From: JBBDYH01 sp040901795
Lineage (GTDB): Bacteria > Planctomycetota > Planctomycetia > Pirellulales > JALHPA01
NCBI GenBank assembly: GCA_040901795.1
Contig: JBBDYH010000050.1
Span: 1 to 35,925 of the forward strand
Reading direction: 5' to 3'
Length of the DNA: 35,925 bases
Both the position numbers and the translations under genes were made by a program. The notes beneath the pieces are model-generated. The model did no database searches and was not told where the DNA came from. It worked only from the letters and a program-made list of their open reading frames with translations. Positions 1-8,496 of the stretch are shown piece after piece. Position 1 is the stretch's first letter, and each line of letters starts with the position of its first letter.

Positions 1-2651
1 AAATACCGGCGGTATTGCCACACGCCCGGATACTCGTCCACGAGCGACTTGAAGACGCTGATCGCCTGCTTGTAGGCGGCCTGTGCGTCGGTTGGTTTAC
101 CCGTCTTTTCGAACAGTCTGCCCCGTCCGATTTCCACGACAGCCTGGTGTGCGCGGTAGTAATGAACGGTGGGGGCGTCTGCTGCGAGCTTTGCGGCGAT
201 GGCAAGAGCCCGGGAATACGACTCTGCCGCCTCCTCGGTGCGATCGCGCTTGACCAACAGATCGCCAAGAATCTTTTGACTCCGAGAAAGATCGTACCGA
301 TAGTCGGTGACCGAGGGATATTCGGCAGCGAGCTTCTCTTGCAGCGCGAGCGCTCGTCGCACGTATTCCTCGGCCTCCTTCCCGGAGAGCCTTTGCACGA
401 TCCAGTAGTACGCGTTGGCCTGCTCATTTCGGTAGGCCGGAACCGCCGGGAACTCGACGGAAAGTTTTTCCAGAATTGCGGCGGCTTCGTTTAGTGCCTG
501 GCGTTCTTCCTCGCGCCGCCCCAGATGCCCGACAGTCAGCCCGAGGCGAAGGTAAGTCTGAGCCAGGTCGTGCCGGTATTCGGCCACCGAGGGAAACTCG
601 GCAGCCAGCTGGATCTGCAGCGCCAAGCCGGATTGAAACGCCTTCACGGCTTCTTTCCGCCGGTGAAGATGGGCCAATACCTGACCGACAAACCAATGCG
701 CGCGGCCCAGTTTGCTGCGGTGCTCGGCCACTAAAGGAAACTCCGTTGCCAGTGCTTGCTCGATCGCCAGCCCGCGACGATGGACTGCCGCCTCATCGGA
801 ATACCGGCCTGTGTCGCCCAACAGTACACCCAGCAGATGAAGCGTGTCTGCCAGTTCGGAACGGTACTTAGACACGCTCGGAAATTCGTCCGCCAAGGCC
901 TGCAGCCGGTCCGTGCCTTGCCGAAAAGCAGTTTCCGCCTCGACAGGCTGGCCGAGCCGATGCTGGATTTCCGCCGTTCGCCGATACGCCATGGCCGTTT
1001 CAAAACGCACGGTGGCATCACTGCTCGTACGTTGGGCGGCTTCGGTGTAGAACTGCAGCGCCTTTTCGAGGAATTCGCGCTGCACCGGCTCCATTTGAGG
1101 CTGATTCGCCAGCCACTTTTCAGCGACCTGGGTGTACATGTCGTCCACGGCCCGGCGCGCCTTCTGAAAACTGGCCTCGGCCGTGGTGCGTGCGTCCTCG
1201 GCCTCTGCTGACGACTCTATCGCGGCTTCCAGCCGCGCTTCGGCCAGTCTCTCGGCCTCGAAGGCGCGCACCGCCAACCACGCGCTGGCAAGCGTTCCCA
1301 CAATCAACGCCGCGGCCACCAGCGACGCCGTCATCAACACGACTCGGTTGCGCCGGGCAAACTTGCTCAACCGATATCTTGCGGACGGGGAGCAGGCTTG
1401 CACGGGTTCATCGGTGAGGTAGCGCTCGATGTCGCGGGCAAGACCGTCGGCCGCCTCGTAACGGCGATCGCGGTCCTTCTCCAGGCACTTCATCACGATC
1501 CAGTCCAACTCTCCGCGCATCCGCTGATCCAGCTCGCGCGGATCGACGCCTCGACATTCACAGACCGTGGACAAGGCGCCCTTGGCAAGCGTGCTCAGTC
1601 GCGTGCTGGGCTTGGGCGGCTCTTCTTCGCGGATGATGCGCAGCATCTCATCGAAGGCTGCCTCCTGCAGGCGCTTCCGCGCGAAAGGCGTCGATCCGGT
1701 CAAGAGCTCATAGAGCAGCACGCCCAAAGAATAGATGTCGCTGCGCGTGTCGACGTCGAGCTGGTTCAGCTTCGCCTGCTCCGGACTCATGTACTCGACG
1801 GTGCCAATCACCTGGCCGAACTCGGTGAACATCGTGCGCTCGGTCAGCTTGGGCCCGGTTGCCTTGGCCACTCCGAAATCGATCACTTTGGGCACAGCAT
1901 GGTTGTCGTACTCAGCCACCAGGACATTCGTGGGTTTGATGTCTCGATGGATGATCCCCTTTTGATGCGCGTGTTGGACGGCCTGGCAGACTGGAATGAA
2001 CAGCTCCAGCCGCTCTTTCAACGATAGGTGCTTCTCGTCGCAGTACGTCGTGATGGGCACTCCCTTGACCAGCTCCATCACAAAATAGGGACGGCCCAGT
2101 TGGAGTTCACGCTTCAGCGTGTCTGGTTGGAGTTCACGCTTTAGCGTGTCCGATCCAGCCGCATCCCGCGTTTCACAAGCTGAAGCGTGAACTCCAACAC
2201 ATCCCGCATCAAACACCTTGGCGATGTTCGGATGGTCCATCAGCGCCAGCGCCTGCCGTTCGGCTTCGAAGCGGGCGATCACCTGACGAGTATCCATCCC
2301 CGGCTTGATGATCTTGAGCGCCACCTTGCGCTGCACCGGCTGCGTCTGCTCGGCCATGAACACCACGCCGAAGCCACCTTCGCCGATCTGCTGCAAGAGC
2401 TTGTAGGGACCGATAACGCTGCCTGGGCCTTCGTCGATCGGCGATTCGTCGCCAGCGAGGGGGCTGACCGGCGGCGACTCCAGAAAGTCGCTGGCGTCCG
2501 CCGCCACGTCCAGGAGCTCCTCGACGCGTCGTCGCAACTCGGTGTTATCGCCACAGGCCTGGTCCAGATATGCCCGCCGCTGGTCGTCGCCGCTCAACTG
2601 AGCGGCGTCCCAGTAGACACGGTCGATGCTGTTTGGCTTCTCTGGAATCAT
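1..2651 (-). CDS. Membrane-anchored Ser/Thr protein kinase with TPR-rich C-terminus (partial, 3' end beyond window)
   Basis: Reading from the ATG at 2651, one open frame runs to the left edge without a stop, giving about 883 visible residues. The N-terminus (IDRVYWDAAQL, then RRVEELL) is the short helical leader common to planctomycete kinases encoded beside ECF sigma factors. The Hanks-type kinase domain starts near residue 82 with the glycine loop GEGGFGVV. It contains VALK, the catalytic HRDIKPTN (H near 235) and DFG (D near 258), then the APE-like MSPEQ. A single membrane segment follows at roughly 437-460 (VVLMTASLVAAALIVGTLAS). After it come a coiled stretch and many TPR-like repeats with the recurring pattern LA-EFPSV--YR. 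The kinase would therefore be cytoplasmic and the repeats extracytoplasmic. The loop between VFDAG and GRPYFVMEL is enlarged by about 35 residues encoded by a repeat element, listed separately. The ECF sigma gene upstream is the usual partner. Confidence 0.93.
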   Translation of the reverse strand, partial: MIPEKPNSIDRVYWDAAQLSGDDQRRAYLDQACGDNTELRRRVEELLDVAADASDFLESPPVSPLAGDESPIDEGPGSVIGPYKLLQQIGEGGFGVVFMAEQTQPVQRKVALKIIKPGMDTRQVIARFEAERQALALMDHPNIAKVFDAGCVGVHASACETRDAAGSDTLKRELQPDTLKRELQLGRPYFVMELVKGVPITTYCDEKHLSLKERLELFIPVCQAVQHAHQKGIIHRDIKPTNVLVAEYDNHAVPKVIDFGVAKATGPKLTERTMFTEFGQVIGTVEYMSPEQAKLNQLDVDTRSDIYSLGVLLYELLTGSTPFARKRLQEAAFDEMLRIIREEEPPKPSTRLSTLAKGALSTVCECRGVDPRELDQRMRGELDWIVMKCLEKDRDRRYEAADGLARDIERYLTDEPVQACSPSARYRLSKFARRNRVVLMTASLVAAALIVGTLASAWLAVRAFEAERLAEARLEAAIESSAEAEDARTTAEASFQKARRAVDDMYTQVAEKWLANQPQMEPVQREFLEKALQFYTEAAQRTSSDATVRFETAMAYRRTAEIQHRLGQPVEAETAFRQGTDRLQALADEFPSVSKYRSELADTLHLLGVLLGDTGRYSDEAAVHRRGLAIEQALATEFPLVAEHRSKLGRAHWFVGQVLAHLHRRKEAVKAFQSGLALQIQLAAEFPSVAEYRHDLAQTYLRLGLTVGHLGRREEERQALNEAAAILEKLSVEFPAVPAYRNEQANAYYWIVQRLSGKEAEEYVRRALALQEKLAAEYPSVTDYRYDLSRSQKILGDLLVKRDRTEEAAESYSRALAIAAKLAADAPTVHYYRAHQAVVEIGRGRLFEKTGKPTDAQAAYKQAISVFKSLVDEYPGVWQYRRY
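2099..2200. repeat. REP-like repeat cluster inside the kinase coding sequence
   Basis: Two direct copies of a unit centred on the hairpin CACGCTTCAGCGTG (2099-2123 and 2126-2150, one base different in the core) are followed by an inverted copy at 2178-2200. The cluster keeps the kinase frame open. It encodes the repeated peptide DTLKRELQ twice on the minus strand, and the inverted copy encodes a short Cys/His/Val-rich stretch. The position corresponds to the loop between beta strands 4 and 5 of the kinase N-lobe, where insertions can be tolerated. Confidence 0.85.
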
Positions 2652-3082
2652 TTGGGACTGATCTTGGGACGGCGTCGAATTCAAGTGCGTCGCCTCGGCA
2701 TCGCACCAGCACATTCAACCCTGAATAAGGAGCCTATCGTTGTGGCTGTTTTGCGCTTTCCCTGGATCGGGCAGTTCACCCTCGAGCGTTGCCCCACGCG
2801 CACGTCCGCACCTATGCTTTTGGCCGGATCAAAGGAAGAGATCAAAACTTGGTCCCTGAGCGCGCCGGCAAAGCTCCAATTTGGAAGCCAATTGTACTTG
2901 TCTTGTGACTTCCGGTTGCACGTTGCGCGGCGAATCCTCGTCAGTGGGTTTTTTGCATGGCAGGCTTTCAGCGGAATGGCTAATTACAGCGGCGTCGAAT
3001 TTCGCGGCGTCAAATCTGACTTTAGCGGACACCGCCGAAGCGCAGTGCGGAGGACTGTTGTATTAACCGCGCTCCGAGTCGG
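2652..3082. other. Intergenic region between OmpA-like gene and kinase gene
   Basis: About 430 bases without a convincing gene. Open frames here have no recognisable content and continue antisense into the kinase. The region must hold the kinase promoter if that gene is transcribed separately from the OmpA-like gene. I see no clear ribosome-binding site directly before the ATG at 2651. The palindrome ACCGCGGT lies just after the OmpA-like stop, but without a T-tract it is not a convincing terminator. Confidence 0.5.
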
Positions 3083-4069
3083 CTAATAAACCGCGGTCAC
3101 TCGAGCCCACCACTTAGTGAGGCTCACTTCGAGTGCAATGCCAGCGAAGGGAATGTCAATAGCGTCGATTTTTGGAGAGGAGCCGCAAGGATCGATATTG
3201 AGTGCATCGCCGATGGTATTGGCCAGTTGGCTCATTTCCTTCCATTCGGATTTGCTAAGTCTTAGCAACGTCTTGAGTGCCGTGCCCTTGACTGGTCCAT
3301 TTTTTATTACGGGAAGGATTCTGAGGAGGGCAGGCGTGCTTTTAATTCCTTTGACTACGTCCCCCCATTTGGCGCCAAGGCTTACGGCGACGCTCCATCC
3401 GTCAAAGTGCGTTCCCTTGAAGTCGATGTTATTGACGGCACCATGGCCAATCAGAAAAACAAAGTTGACGCCTGCACCCAGCCCCACTCCAAACGAACCT
3501 ACCATCGCTTCCAGGCTGCACGAGTCATCGTAATCGTCGGATGAATACAACCAGCCATAGAGGTACTGGTAACCGGCGATTCCAAGCATGCCACCCCCCT
3601 TAATCCCGATGCCGATGTACATGGTTCCCGCGCACGGCACTGGCGGCGCGATCTTCGGGTCCGGCGGAGGTATGGGCGTTTCATAGATGTAAACGTCCAC
3701 TGCGCGAAAAAAGGGGTTGTTATCCTTCTCGTTGCTTCCGGAGCGCGCCTCGCCGTATCCATTCACGTCCATGTTAATTGACTTGCGAGATTCTCGTTCT
3801 AGGAAGCGCTTAACCGCGTTGGCACGCTCGATCGACAGTCTATAGTTCAACGCACTTGATCCAATCCTGCTGGCTAAGCCTCTCAGGCGAATGAGGGTAA
3901 CAGTGCCACCACTAAGAATGGGCAGCACGTGCTGTCGCAACCATGTTTCGTGACCTGGCAGTAGCTGCGATTTGCCCGTCGCAAACCCGCACAGCCTCAC
4001 TCGAGGCGCTTCGGGACCGGCACCAATGAATTCCTGTATCTGCTGTTCATTTGCGCTCGACTTGCTCAT
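3083..4069 (-). CDS. OmpA-like domain protein with Gly-rich C-terminal region of unknown function
   Basis: The start at 4069 is preferred over an in-frame start at 4147 because GGAG lies at a good distance before it; the product is 328 residues. Residues about 20-130 look like an OmpA C-terminal (peptidoglycan-binding type) domain: FATGKSQLLPGHE, a beta strand (TVTLIRLRGLAS), helix LNYRLSIERANAVKRFL, then VNGYGEARSGSNE and RAVDVYIYE. A proline-rich linker follows (IPPPDPKIAPPVP). The C-terminal 190 residues are rich in Gly and hydrophobics (GIGIKGGGMLGIAGYQYLYGW, GSFGVGLGAGVNFVFLIGHG) and I do not recognise them. There is no signal peptide at the chosen start, which is unusual for an OmpA-like protein. 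The gene is more A/T-rich than its neighbours (hand count 43% GC at 3301-3360 against 67% at 4501-4560). It sits between an ECF sigma gene and that factor's usual kinase partner, which suggests later insertion. Confidence 0.75.
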   Translation of the reverse strand: MSKSSANEQQIQEFIGAGPEAPRVRLCGFATGKSQLLPGHETWLRQHVLPILSGGTVTLIRLRGLASRIGSSALNYRLSIERANAVKRFLERESRKSINMDVNGYGEARSGSNEKDNNPFFRAVDVYIYETPIPPPDPKIAPPVPCAGTMYIGIGIKGGGMLGIAGYQYLYGWLYSSDDYDDSCSLEAMVGSFGVGLGAGVNFVFLIGHGAVNNIDFKGTHFDGWSVAVSLGAKWGDVVKGIKSTPALLRILPVIKNGPVKGTALKTLLRLSKSEWKEMSQLANTIGDALNIDPCGSSPKIDAIDIPFAGIALEVSLTKWWARVTAVY

Positions 4070-4175
4070 AAAAGTCTCCGTTAGGTCGCCTAGGCGAACA
4101 GGAGCGGTCCATGAATCAGTGCGTAAACGAGAAGCGATACGCCTCACATTTTTTGTTGAGAATCTTAGAAATAGA

Positions 4176-4281
4176 CTAAGAACCGCTAACAGTAGTAACC
4201 CGACACGTAAGCGAGGCCGAATCTGCTGCCTCCTCGCTCACGCTTCGGGTTACGGGGCGCCGGTTGTGTTAGCGGTTCTAA
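4176..4281. repeat. Nested imperfect inverted repeat (TAACCCGA...GCGAGG family)
   Basis: Inner arms at 4196-4216 and 4232-4252 are near-perfect inverted copies beginning TAACCCGA and ending GCGAGG. Outer arms at 4176-4191 and 4266-4281 (AGAACCGCTAACA core) are also inverted copies of each other. The right outer arm overlaps the stop codon of the ECF sigma gene. The structure could fold into a long hairpin at the 3' end of that transcript and act as a terminator or mRNA stabiliser. Its type suggests a mobile REP element. Confidence 0.8.
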
Positions 4282-4841
4282 GAACTTCCGCCGTGGACTT
4301 CGCGATACAGCCAGACTTTGGCATACGCCCAATACCGGTCCGCCGTGGCCCGGGAGATGCCCAGGACGTCGGCCGCCTCCTGCACGGACAGGCCGGCAAA
4401 GTAACGGAGCTTGACCAGTTCGGCCTTCTGGGCATCTTCTTTCGCGAACTTCTGCAACGCCTCGTCCAGGGCCAGCAGGTCGTCGGAGGGTGTTTCGCTG
4501 ACGAGGACGCCTGCGTCGAGCCGAACCCGTTCCTGCGCACCCCCTCGCTTGAGGCTCTTTTTGCGGCGGGCGTTCTCCACCAGTATCCGCCGCATCGCCT
4601 CCGCGGCCGCGGCGAAGAAATGGCCGCGCGTGTTAAAGCTCTGCGGCTGTGCTCCCTCGACCAGCCGCAGATAGGCTTCGTGTACCAGCGCGGTCGCCTG
4701 CAGCGTTTGTCCGGGCCGTTCCTGAGCCAGCTTCGCAGCCGCCAGCTTCCGCAGTTCGGCGTACACCCGTGGTAAAAGCTGCTCGGCCGCTTGCGGGTCG
4801 CCTTGTTCGATCGCGGACAAGATGCGCGTGACGTCGCTCAT
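4278..4841 (-). CDS. ECF-subfamily RNA polymerase sigma factor (TIGR02999/Sigma70_ECF type)
   Basis: A 187-residue protein of normal length for the planctomycete ECF family (pfam07638-like). Region 2 carries the family signature QTLQATALVHEAYLRLV near residues 47-63, followed by FFAAAAEAMRRILVENARRKK. Region 4 near residues 125-180 has the helix-turn-helix (LVKLRYFAGLSVQEAADVLG, then ISRATADRYWAYAKVWLYRE). It would direct RNA polymerase to a dedicated promoter set. In this family the gene is typically followed by a Ser/Thr kinase gene. Here the kinase is next but one, with an OmpA-like gene between. The start is supported by the conserved N-terminus (SDVTRILSAIEQGDPQAAEQLL). There is no Shine-Dalgarno sequence before the ATG. 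Confidence 0.95.
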   Translation of the reverse strand: MSDVTRILSAIEQGDPQAAEQLLPRVYAELRKLAAAKLAQERPGQTLQATALVHEAYLRLVEGAQPQSFNTRGHFFAAAAEAMRRILVENARRKKSLKRGGAQERVRLDAGVLVSETPSDDLLALDEALQKFAKEDAQKAELVKLRYFAGLSVQEAADVLGISRATADRYWAYAKVWLYREVHGGSS

Positions 4842-4870
4842 GGCGACCAGTATAGCAGGCAGGCCGTCAA
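4842..4870 (-). promoter_or_regulatory. Possible -10 element directly before the ECF sigma start
   Basis: On the minus strand TATACT (4849-4854) lies 7 bases before the ATG. Transcription from it would begin at or near the start codon, giving a leaderless message, in line with the missing Shine-Dalgarno. TTGACG (4865-4870) lies only 10 bases upstream of it, too close for a normal sigma-70 spacer, so the pair does not form a standard promoter. Confidence 0.25.
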
Positions 4871-4945
4871 GCTCGGCGATGCTCAGCCTGGCATCGGCCT
4901 CAATACCTTTCGGAGCAAGTCGCTTGGGCCTTTAGTTTCGAGGTG

Positions 4946-7900
4946 TTAGCCAAACAGCTCAAAATTCCGCGTGCGGAACGCGCCACGGACGTCATTGCCC
5001 AGATCGCGGAGCCGGTCGGCACTGCCCGGTCCTCCGTCCAGATCGGCCTCTAACCGCAACAGGTTGCCGAACAACGTAAGCTGGTCGTCGTCCTCGCCCA
5101 AAATCGCGAAGAACCGGTCTAACGCCGAGGACCGCACATCAACGGTATCGGCGCCGGTTCCTGTGTCGATGTTGAGCCGCGCGGTCGTCTCGTTGCGAAT
5201 GGTGACGCTGTTAGCACCGGCGCCGGTGTTGATCGTGCCGACGTCGGTCCCCAAGCCGTTGGCCAAAAAGACCGTATCGTTGTCCGCGCCGCCATCGAGC
5301 AGCAGATTCGCGTCGAAGAAGTTGGTGTCAACCGTCAGCGAGTCGATTCCCGTGCCACCTAAGAACGAGACGTTGCCCGATGCCGCCGAGCCGAAGATAT
5401 TCAGCGAGTCGGTCCCCACGCCCAGATCGATCGCAAATGCGCCCACAATGAAGGCGTAGATCACATGCACGGTATCATCGCCGTTGCCTGTACTCCAGTT
5501 CGCGTTGCCGGCGGCCGAGGTTCCGAGCGTGAAGGGAGAGGCGAAGCCATCGAAGGTCATCGTGTCGTTGCCGTCGCCGCCGACCAGAATCTGATTGCCA
5601 GCGATGAAGATTCGCTTGCCGTTGAGGACGTCGTTATCCGTCCCTAAATCGACGTCCAAATCTGCACGAGTGGAGACGACGTCCGCATTGCCAAGCGTGA
5701 CTGTGTCATTGCCGCTCTCCATATCAATGACGATCGAGCCGTTCACATAGGCGTTGTTCATCGTGAGCTGGTCGTGGCCGGCATGCAGGTTGACGCAGAT
5801 GTCGCCGGTCACGCCACTCACCGGCTGTGTCTGCGGCAGTTGAGAGCCCTGTTGCGTAGTCACAAGATACATGCCACTCCCCGCGACGCCCGGTGGAATG
5901 CCGGTAATCGTCACAATGTCGTCGTCGCTCGTGCCTTCGATCGTCAGCTTGCCGTTACTGTCAACCGAGACTGAGATGTCGTCGTTGTTGATCGTTCCGA
6001 TGCCCTGGCCGTCGGCCACCGCGGCATTGGTCGTTTGCAGCACGTTCAGGAAGAACGTCTCGTCGGGCTCCCCAATTGCATCCTCGAAGGTCTGGATCGC
6101 GATGGTCTGGGTTGTTTCGCCGGGCGGGAACACGATATCCACGAAGCTGTTGATCTGGTTGTAGTCCACATCACCGGTGGCCGTCCCGCTGGTCGTGTTA
6201 ACTCGCACCGTAACCTGCTGGGTGCTTGGCGCCGACAGCGTCAGGGTGAAGACAACGGGATCTCCTTCGGCGGCCGCGGCGTCGCCAACGCTAACGGTGG
6301 GCACGCCGGCCAGCGTCTCGATCTCTTGGAAGTTGACCGGCTGCCGGTCGGCAAACGTGTAGCTGCCCGTCTTTCCCGAAGGCGTATCGGTGACAATCAG
6401 GACCGGGTTAGTGGTTCCGGTCGTGTCAACGTCCAGCGTGTCGCCCGGGCTGGCCGGCGGTGTCGGCGGATTTCCATCGATATCGATCGTCGTTGCGACT
6501 CCAGGGGTGACGTTGATGGTGTCGCTGCCCTGGCCGGCATTAAGCGCCAACCGTTCGAGGCCGGCAAAAGTGACGCGCGCCACGCCGGCGCGAGTGACGG
6601 TGCTGGCGTCAATGAGGTACGTGTTGTCGCTCAGTGCGCCGGCATCATTGAGCGTTAGCGCGTCGCCGGGGGCGCCGGCATTTCCTTGGCCATCTACGCA
6701 CACCTCCCCCTGGATGGTGTCCAACGTGTTAGTCGCCGAACCGAGATTGATCGTGTCGTTGCCGCCGCCGCCGTTCACTTCGGTGGTGCTGTTGGCGCCG
6801 GTCCCGCGCACGTTGAGAGTGTCTCCACCGTCACCGCCGTGAAGGCCCGCGCGACCTGCGGCGCCGGTGTTGCCGAACGTGATCACATCGTCCTCGTTGC
6901 CGCCAACTGCCAGGACGGCGCTGTTGGCGCCGGTCGCCTGAATGTCGATGGTATCGGCGCCGCCCTGGGCATCGACAAAGACAATGCTGGCGGCGCCGGC
7001 GGGGCCGCTGCCGGTGTTTTGTACCGTGACGGTGTCGTCGCCGCCTCCCGAGTTGACGATCAAAGTCGTCTCGTCGCGCGTCGTGGAGACGAGAATGTCG
7101 TCGGTCCCGGCGCCGGTAAGGAGGTCGATCCTCTCTAGCGTCGCAAAGCTCAACGGGCCGGTGGCGGTTCCGCCGGGGCTATTCGAGATGCGCTGGAATA
7201 GGGTATCGCTGAGCGAGTAAACACTGCTCTGGCCTGCCGTATTGTCGGTGTCAACAAAGAGGACCCGGTCGCCAAGCGCCAGGGTAGTCGTCACACCACA
7301 GCCGGTCGTCAAGCTGACCGTGGAAAGAGTGGTGTTGTCGCCGCCGTTGACGGTCACGGGGCCGAGGATACCGTTGAGGGTGCCCCCGGCGGCGAACCCG
7401 TTCGAGTCGAACAGGAAGACGTCGTCGCCGGAGTCGCCGTTCGCGGTCGTGGTCACGCCGGTCGGCGTGGCGCGAACGAGGATAAAGTCCCCGCCGTCAT
7501 CGGCGTTGAAAGTAACCGTGCTCAGGCCGGTCGAAACTTCGGTGTAGACCACATTGATGGTGTCCGCCCCGTCGGCGCCCGCCCCGCCAGCGTTAACGAC
7601 GATGCTGGTCTTGTTGGCGAACTGCATCGGCTCGAACGAGTTGATTGCGACGCGCAGCAGACCGTCGCCCAGCGCCGTGCCGTCGTCGAGGGTGATGTCG
7701 TTGGCGGCATCGTTGGCGGTAATGGTGAAGGTCGTCTCGACAACCGTATCCATAGCCGGGGCCAGGCCGGTGAACGAGATCGTCTGGGTCACAGCGCCGT
7801 TGATGTGCGAGAGCACGCCGTCGCCGTTGGCTGGCCCGACCGAGTAGCTGCCGCTGGTCGCGCCGCCGCCGAGATTCTCGAGGCTGTCGCCTGCCTGCCC

Positions 7901-8233
7901 GCCACCGTTGTAGGAAATGCCGCCGCTCGGGGCGAACAGTCCGCCGGCCGGATTGTTGATCCGCAGCAGGTCGTTGCCGCCTAGACCATCGAATTGGAAA
8001 TCTGTGATGCCGCTGAATGGAACGGCTGGCCCGCCATTGAGGATGTACGTGCCGCTGTCGGGGCCGGTAGCATTGACCACCAACGTGTCATCATTTGCAG
8101 TGCCGACCAAAGTGGTCAAGTTGAGGCGATCTTCCAATAACTCCAGCATCGGCCTGCGCCGGCGAAGGGAAACGCGCGAGCAGGTCTGTTTGCGACGGCG
8201 AATCGATTTGACGAGCCAGTGCTTGGCGGACAT
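4946..8233 (-). CDS. Large secreted repeat protein with LEPR-XLL-like N-terminus and one Calx-beta domain
   Basis: This 1,095-residue protein starts at an ATG preceded by GGGAG. The very basic N-terminus (IRRRKQTCSRVSLRRRR) followed by MLELLEDRLNL matches the LEPR-XLL-type motif that opens many giant planctomycete surface proteins. Most of the chain is beta-rich, with Asp/Gly/Asn turns such as GGNDTINLG, SGNDTVTLG and DGNDTMTF. These resemble hemolysin-type calcium-binding repeats but are degenerate. One Calx-beta domain spans about residues 641-753 (PTVSVGDAAAAEGDPVVFTLTLS, ending in GTINNDD). Such domains bind calcium and serve adhesion or structure. No catalytic domain was seen. The protein ends with RTRNFELFG and has no recognisable C-terminal sorting motif. 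The gene stands alone between the ECF sigma gene and the divergent copper ATPase gene. Confidence 0.88.
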   Translation of the reverse strand: MSAKHWLVKSIRRRKQTCSRVSLRRRRPMLELLEDRLNLTTLVGTANDDTLVVNATGPDSGTYILNGGPAVPFSGITDFQFDGLGGNDLLRINNPAGGLFAPSGGISYNGGGQAGDSLENLGGGATSGSYSVGPANGDGVLSHINGAVTQTISFTGLAPAMDTVVETTFTITANDAANDITLDDGTALGDGLLRVAINSFEPMQFANKTSIVVNAGGAGADGADTINVVYTEVSTGLSTVTFNADDGGDFILVRATPTGVTTTANGDSGDDVFLFDSNGFAAGGTLNGILGPVTVNGGDNTTLSTVSLTTGCGVTTTLALGDRVLFVDTDNTAGQSSVYSLSDTLFQRISNSPGGTATGPLSFATLERIDLLTGAGTDDILVSTTRDETTLIVNSGGGDDTVTVQNTGSGPAGAASIVFVDAQGGADTIDIQATGANSAVLAVGGNEDDVITFGNTGAAGRAGLHGGDGGDTLNVRGTGANSTTEVNGGGGNDTINLGSATNTLDTIQGEVCVDGQGNAGAPGDALTLNDAGALSDNTYLIDASTVTRAGVARVTFAGLERLALNAGQGSDTINVTPGVATTIDIDGNPPTPPASPGDTLDVDTTGTTNPVLIVTDTPSGKTGSYTFADRQPVNFQEIETLAGVPTVSVGDAAAAEGDPVVFTLTLSAPSTQQVTVRVNTTSGTATGDVDYNQINSFVDIVFPPGETTQTIAIQTFEDAIGEPDETFFLNVLQTTNAAVADGQGIGTINNDDISVSVDSNGKLTIEGTSDDDIVTITGIPPGVAGSGMYLVTTQQGSQLPQTQPVSGVTGDICVNLHAGHDQLTMNNAYVNGSIVIDMESGNDTVTLGNADVVSTRADLDVDLGTDNDVLNGKRIFIAGNQILVGGDGNDTMTFDGFASPFTLGTSAAGNANWSTGNGDDTVHVIYAFIVGAFAIDLGVGTDSLNIFGSAASGNVSFLGGTGIDSLTVDTNFFDANLLLDGGADNDTVFLANGLGTDVGTINTGAGANSVTIRNETTARLNIDTGTGADTVDVRSSALDRFFAILGEDDDQLTLFGNLLRLEADLDGGPGSADRLRDLGNDVRGAFRTRNFELFG

Positions 8234-8496
8234 GGAAGTGCTCCCTGGAGGCTTCGATCAAAGTGCGAGGTTAATAGACAGAGTGTGAATCAAAGTTGAT
8301 TTGATAAAGGAATCCGCCCATCGACCCAAAAAGAGCTGACCTGCCATGGGACGCTAGAACCGCGTCACGCCATCGGTGGCCGAAAGGAACTGTTCCCACA
8401 CGGCAACGTCACTCCGGACAAGCGAAAGTTACGATAATGGCTAAATCTGGGTAATACAAGCAAATTACGCGGATCACCCGCGTCGCGACTGGGCCT
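8234..8496. other. Divergent intergenic region between surface protein and copper ATPase
   Basis: About 260 bases that must carry promoters for both divergent genes. I found no convincing -35/-10 pair and no recognisable copper operator. A minus-strand open frame at 8365-8580 has no recognisable content and is not annotated. Confidence 0.4.

Noticed and set aside
2099..2200. CRISPR-like array of short repeats
   Set aside because: Only two direct copies with almost no spacer and one inverted copy, within an open reading frame; this is a REP-type cluster.
2187..3086. Plus-strand open frame of 299 codons
   Set aside because: It is antisense to the kinase N-terminus over much of its length and has no recognisable domain; the kinase motifs on the minus strand are unambiguous.
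3060..3100. Rho-independent terminator after the OmpA-like gene
   Set aside because: Only an 8-base palindrome (ACCGCGGT) without loop or T-tract.
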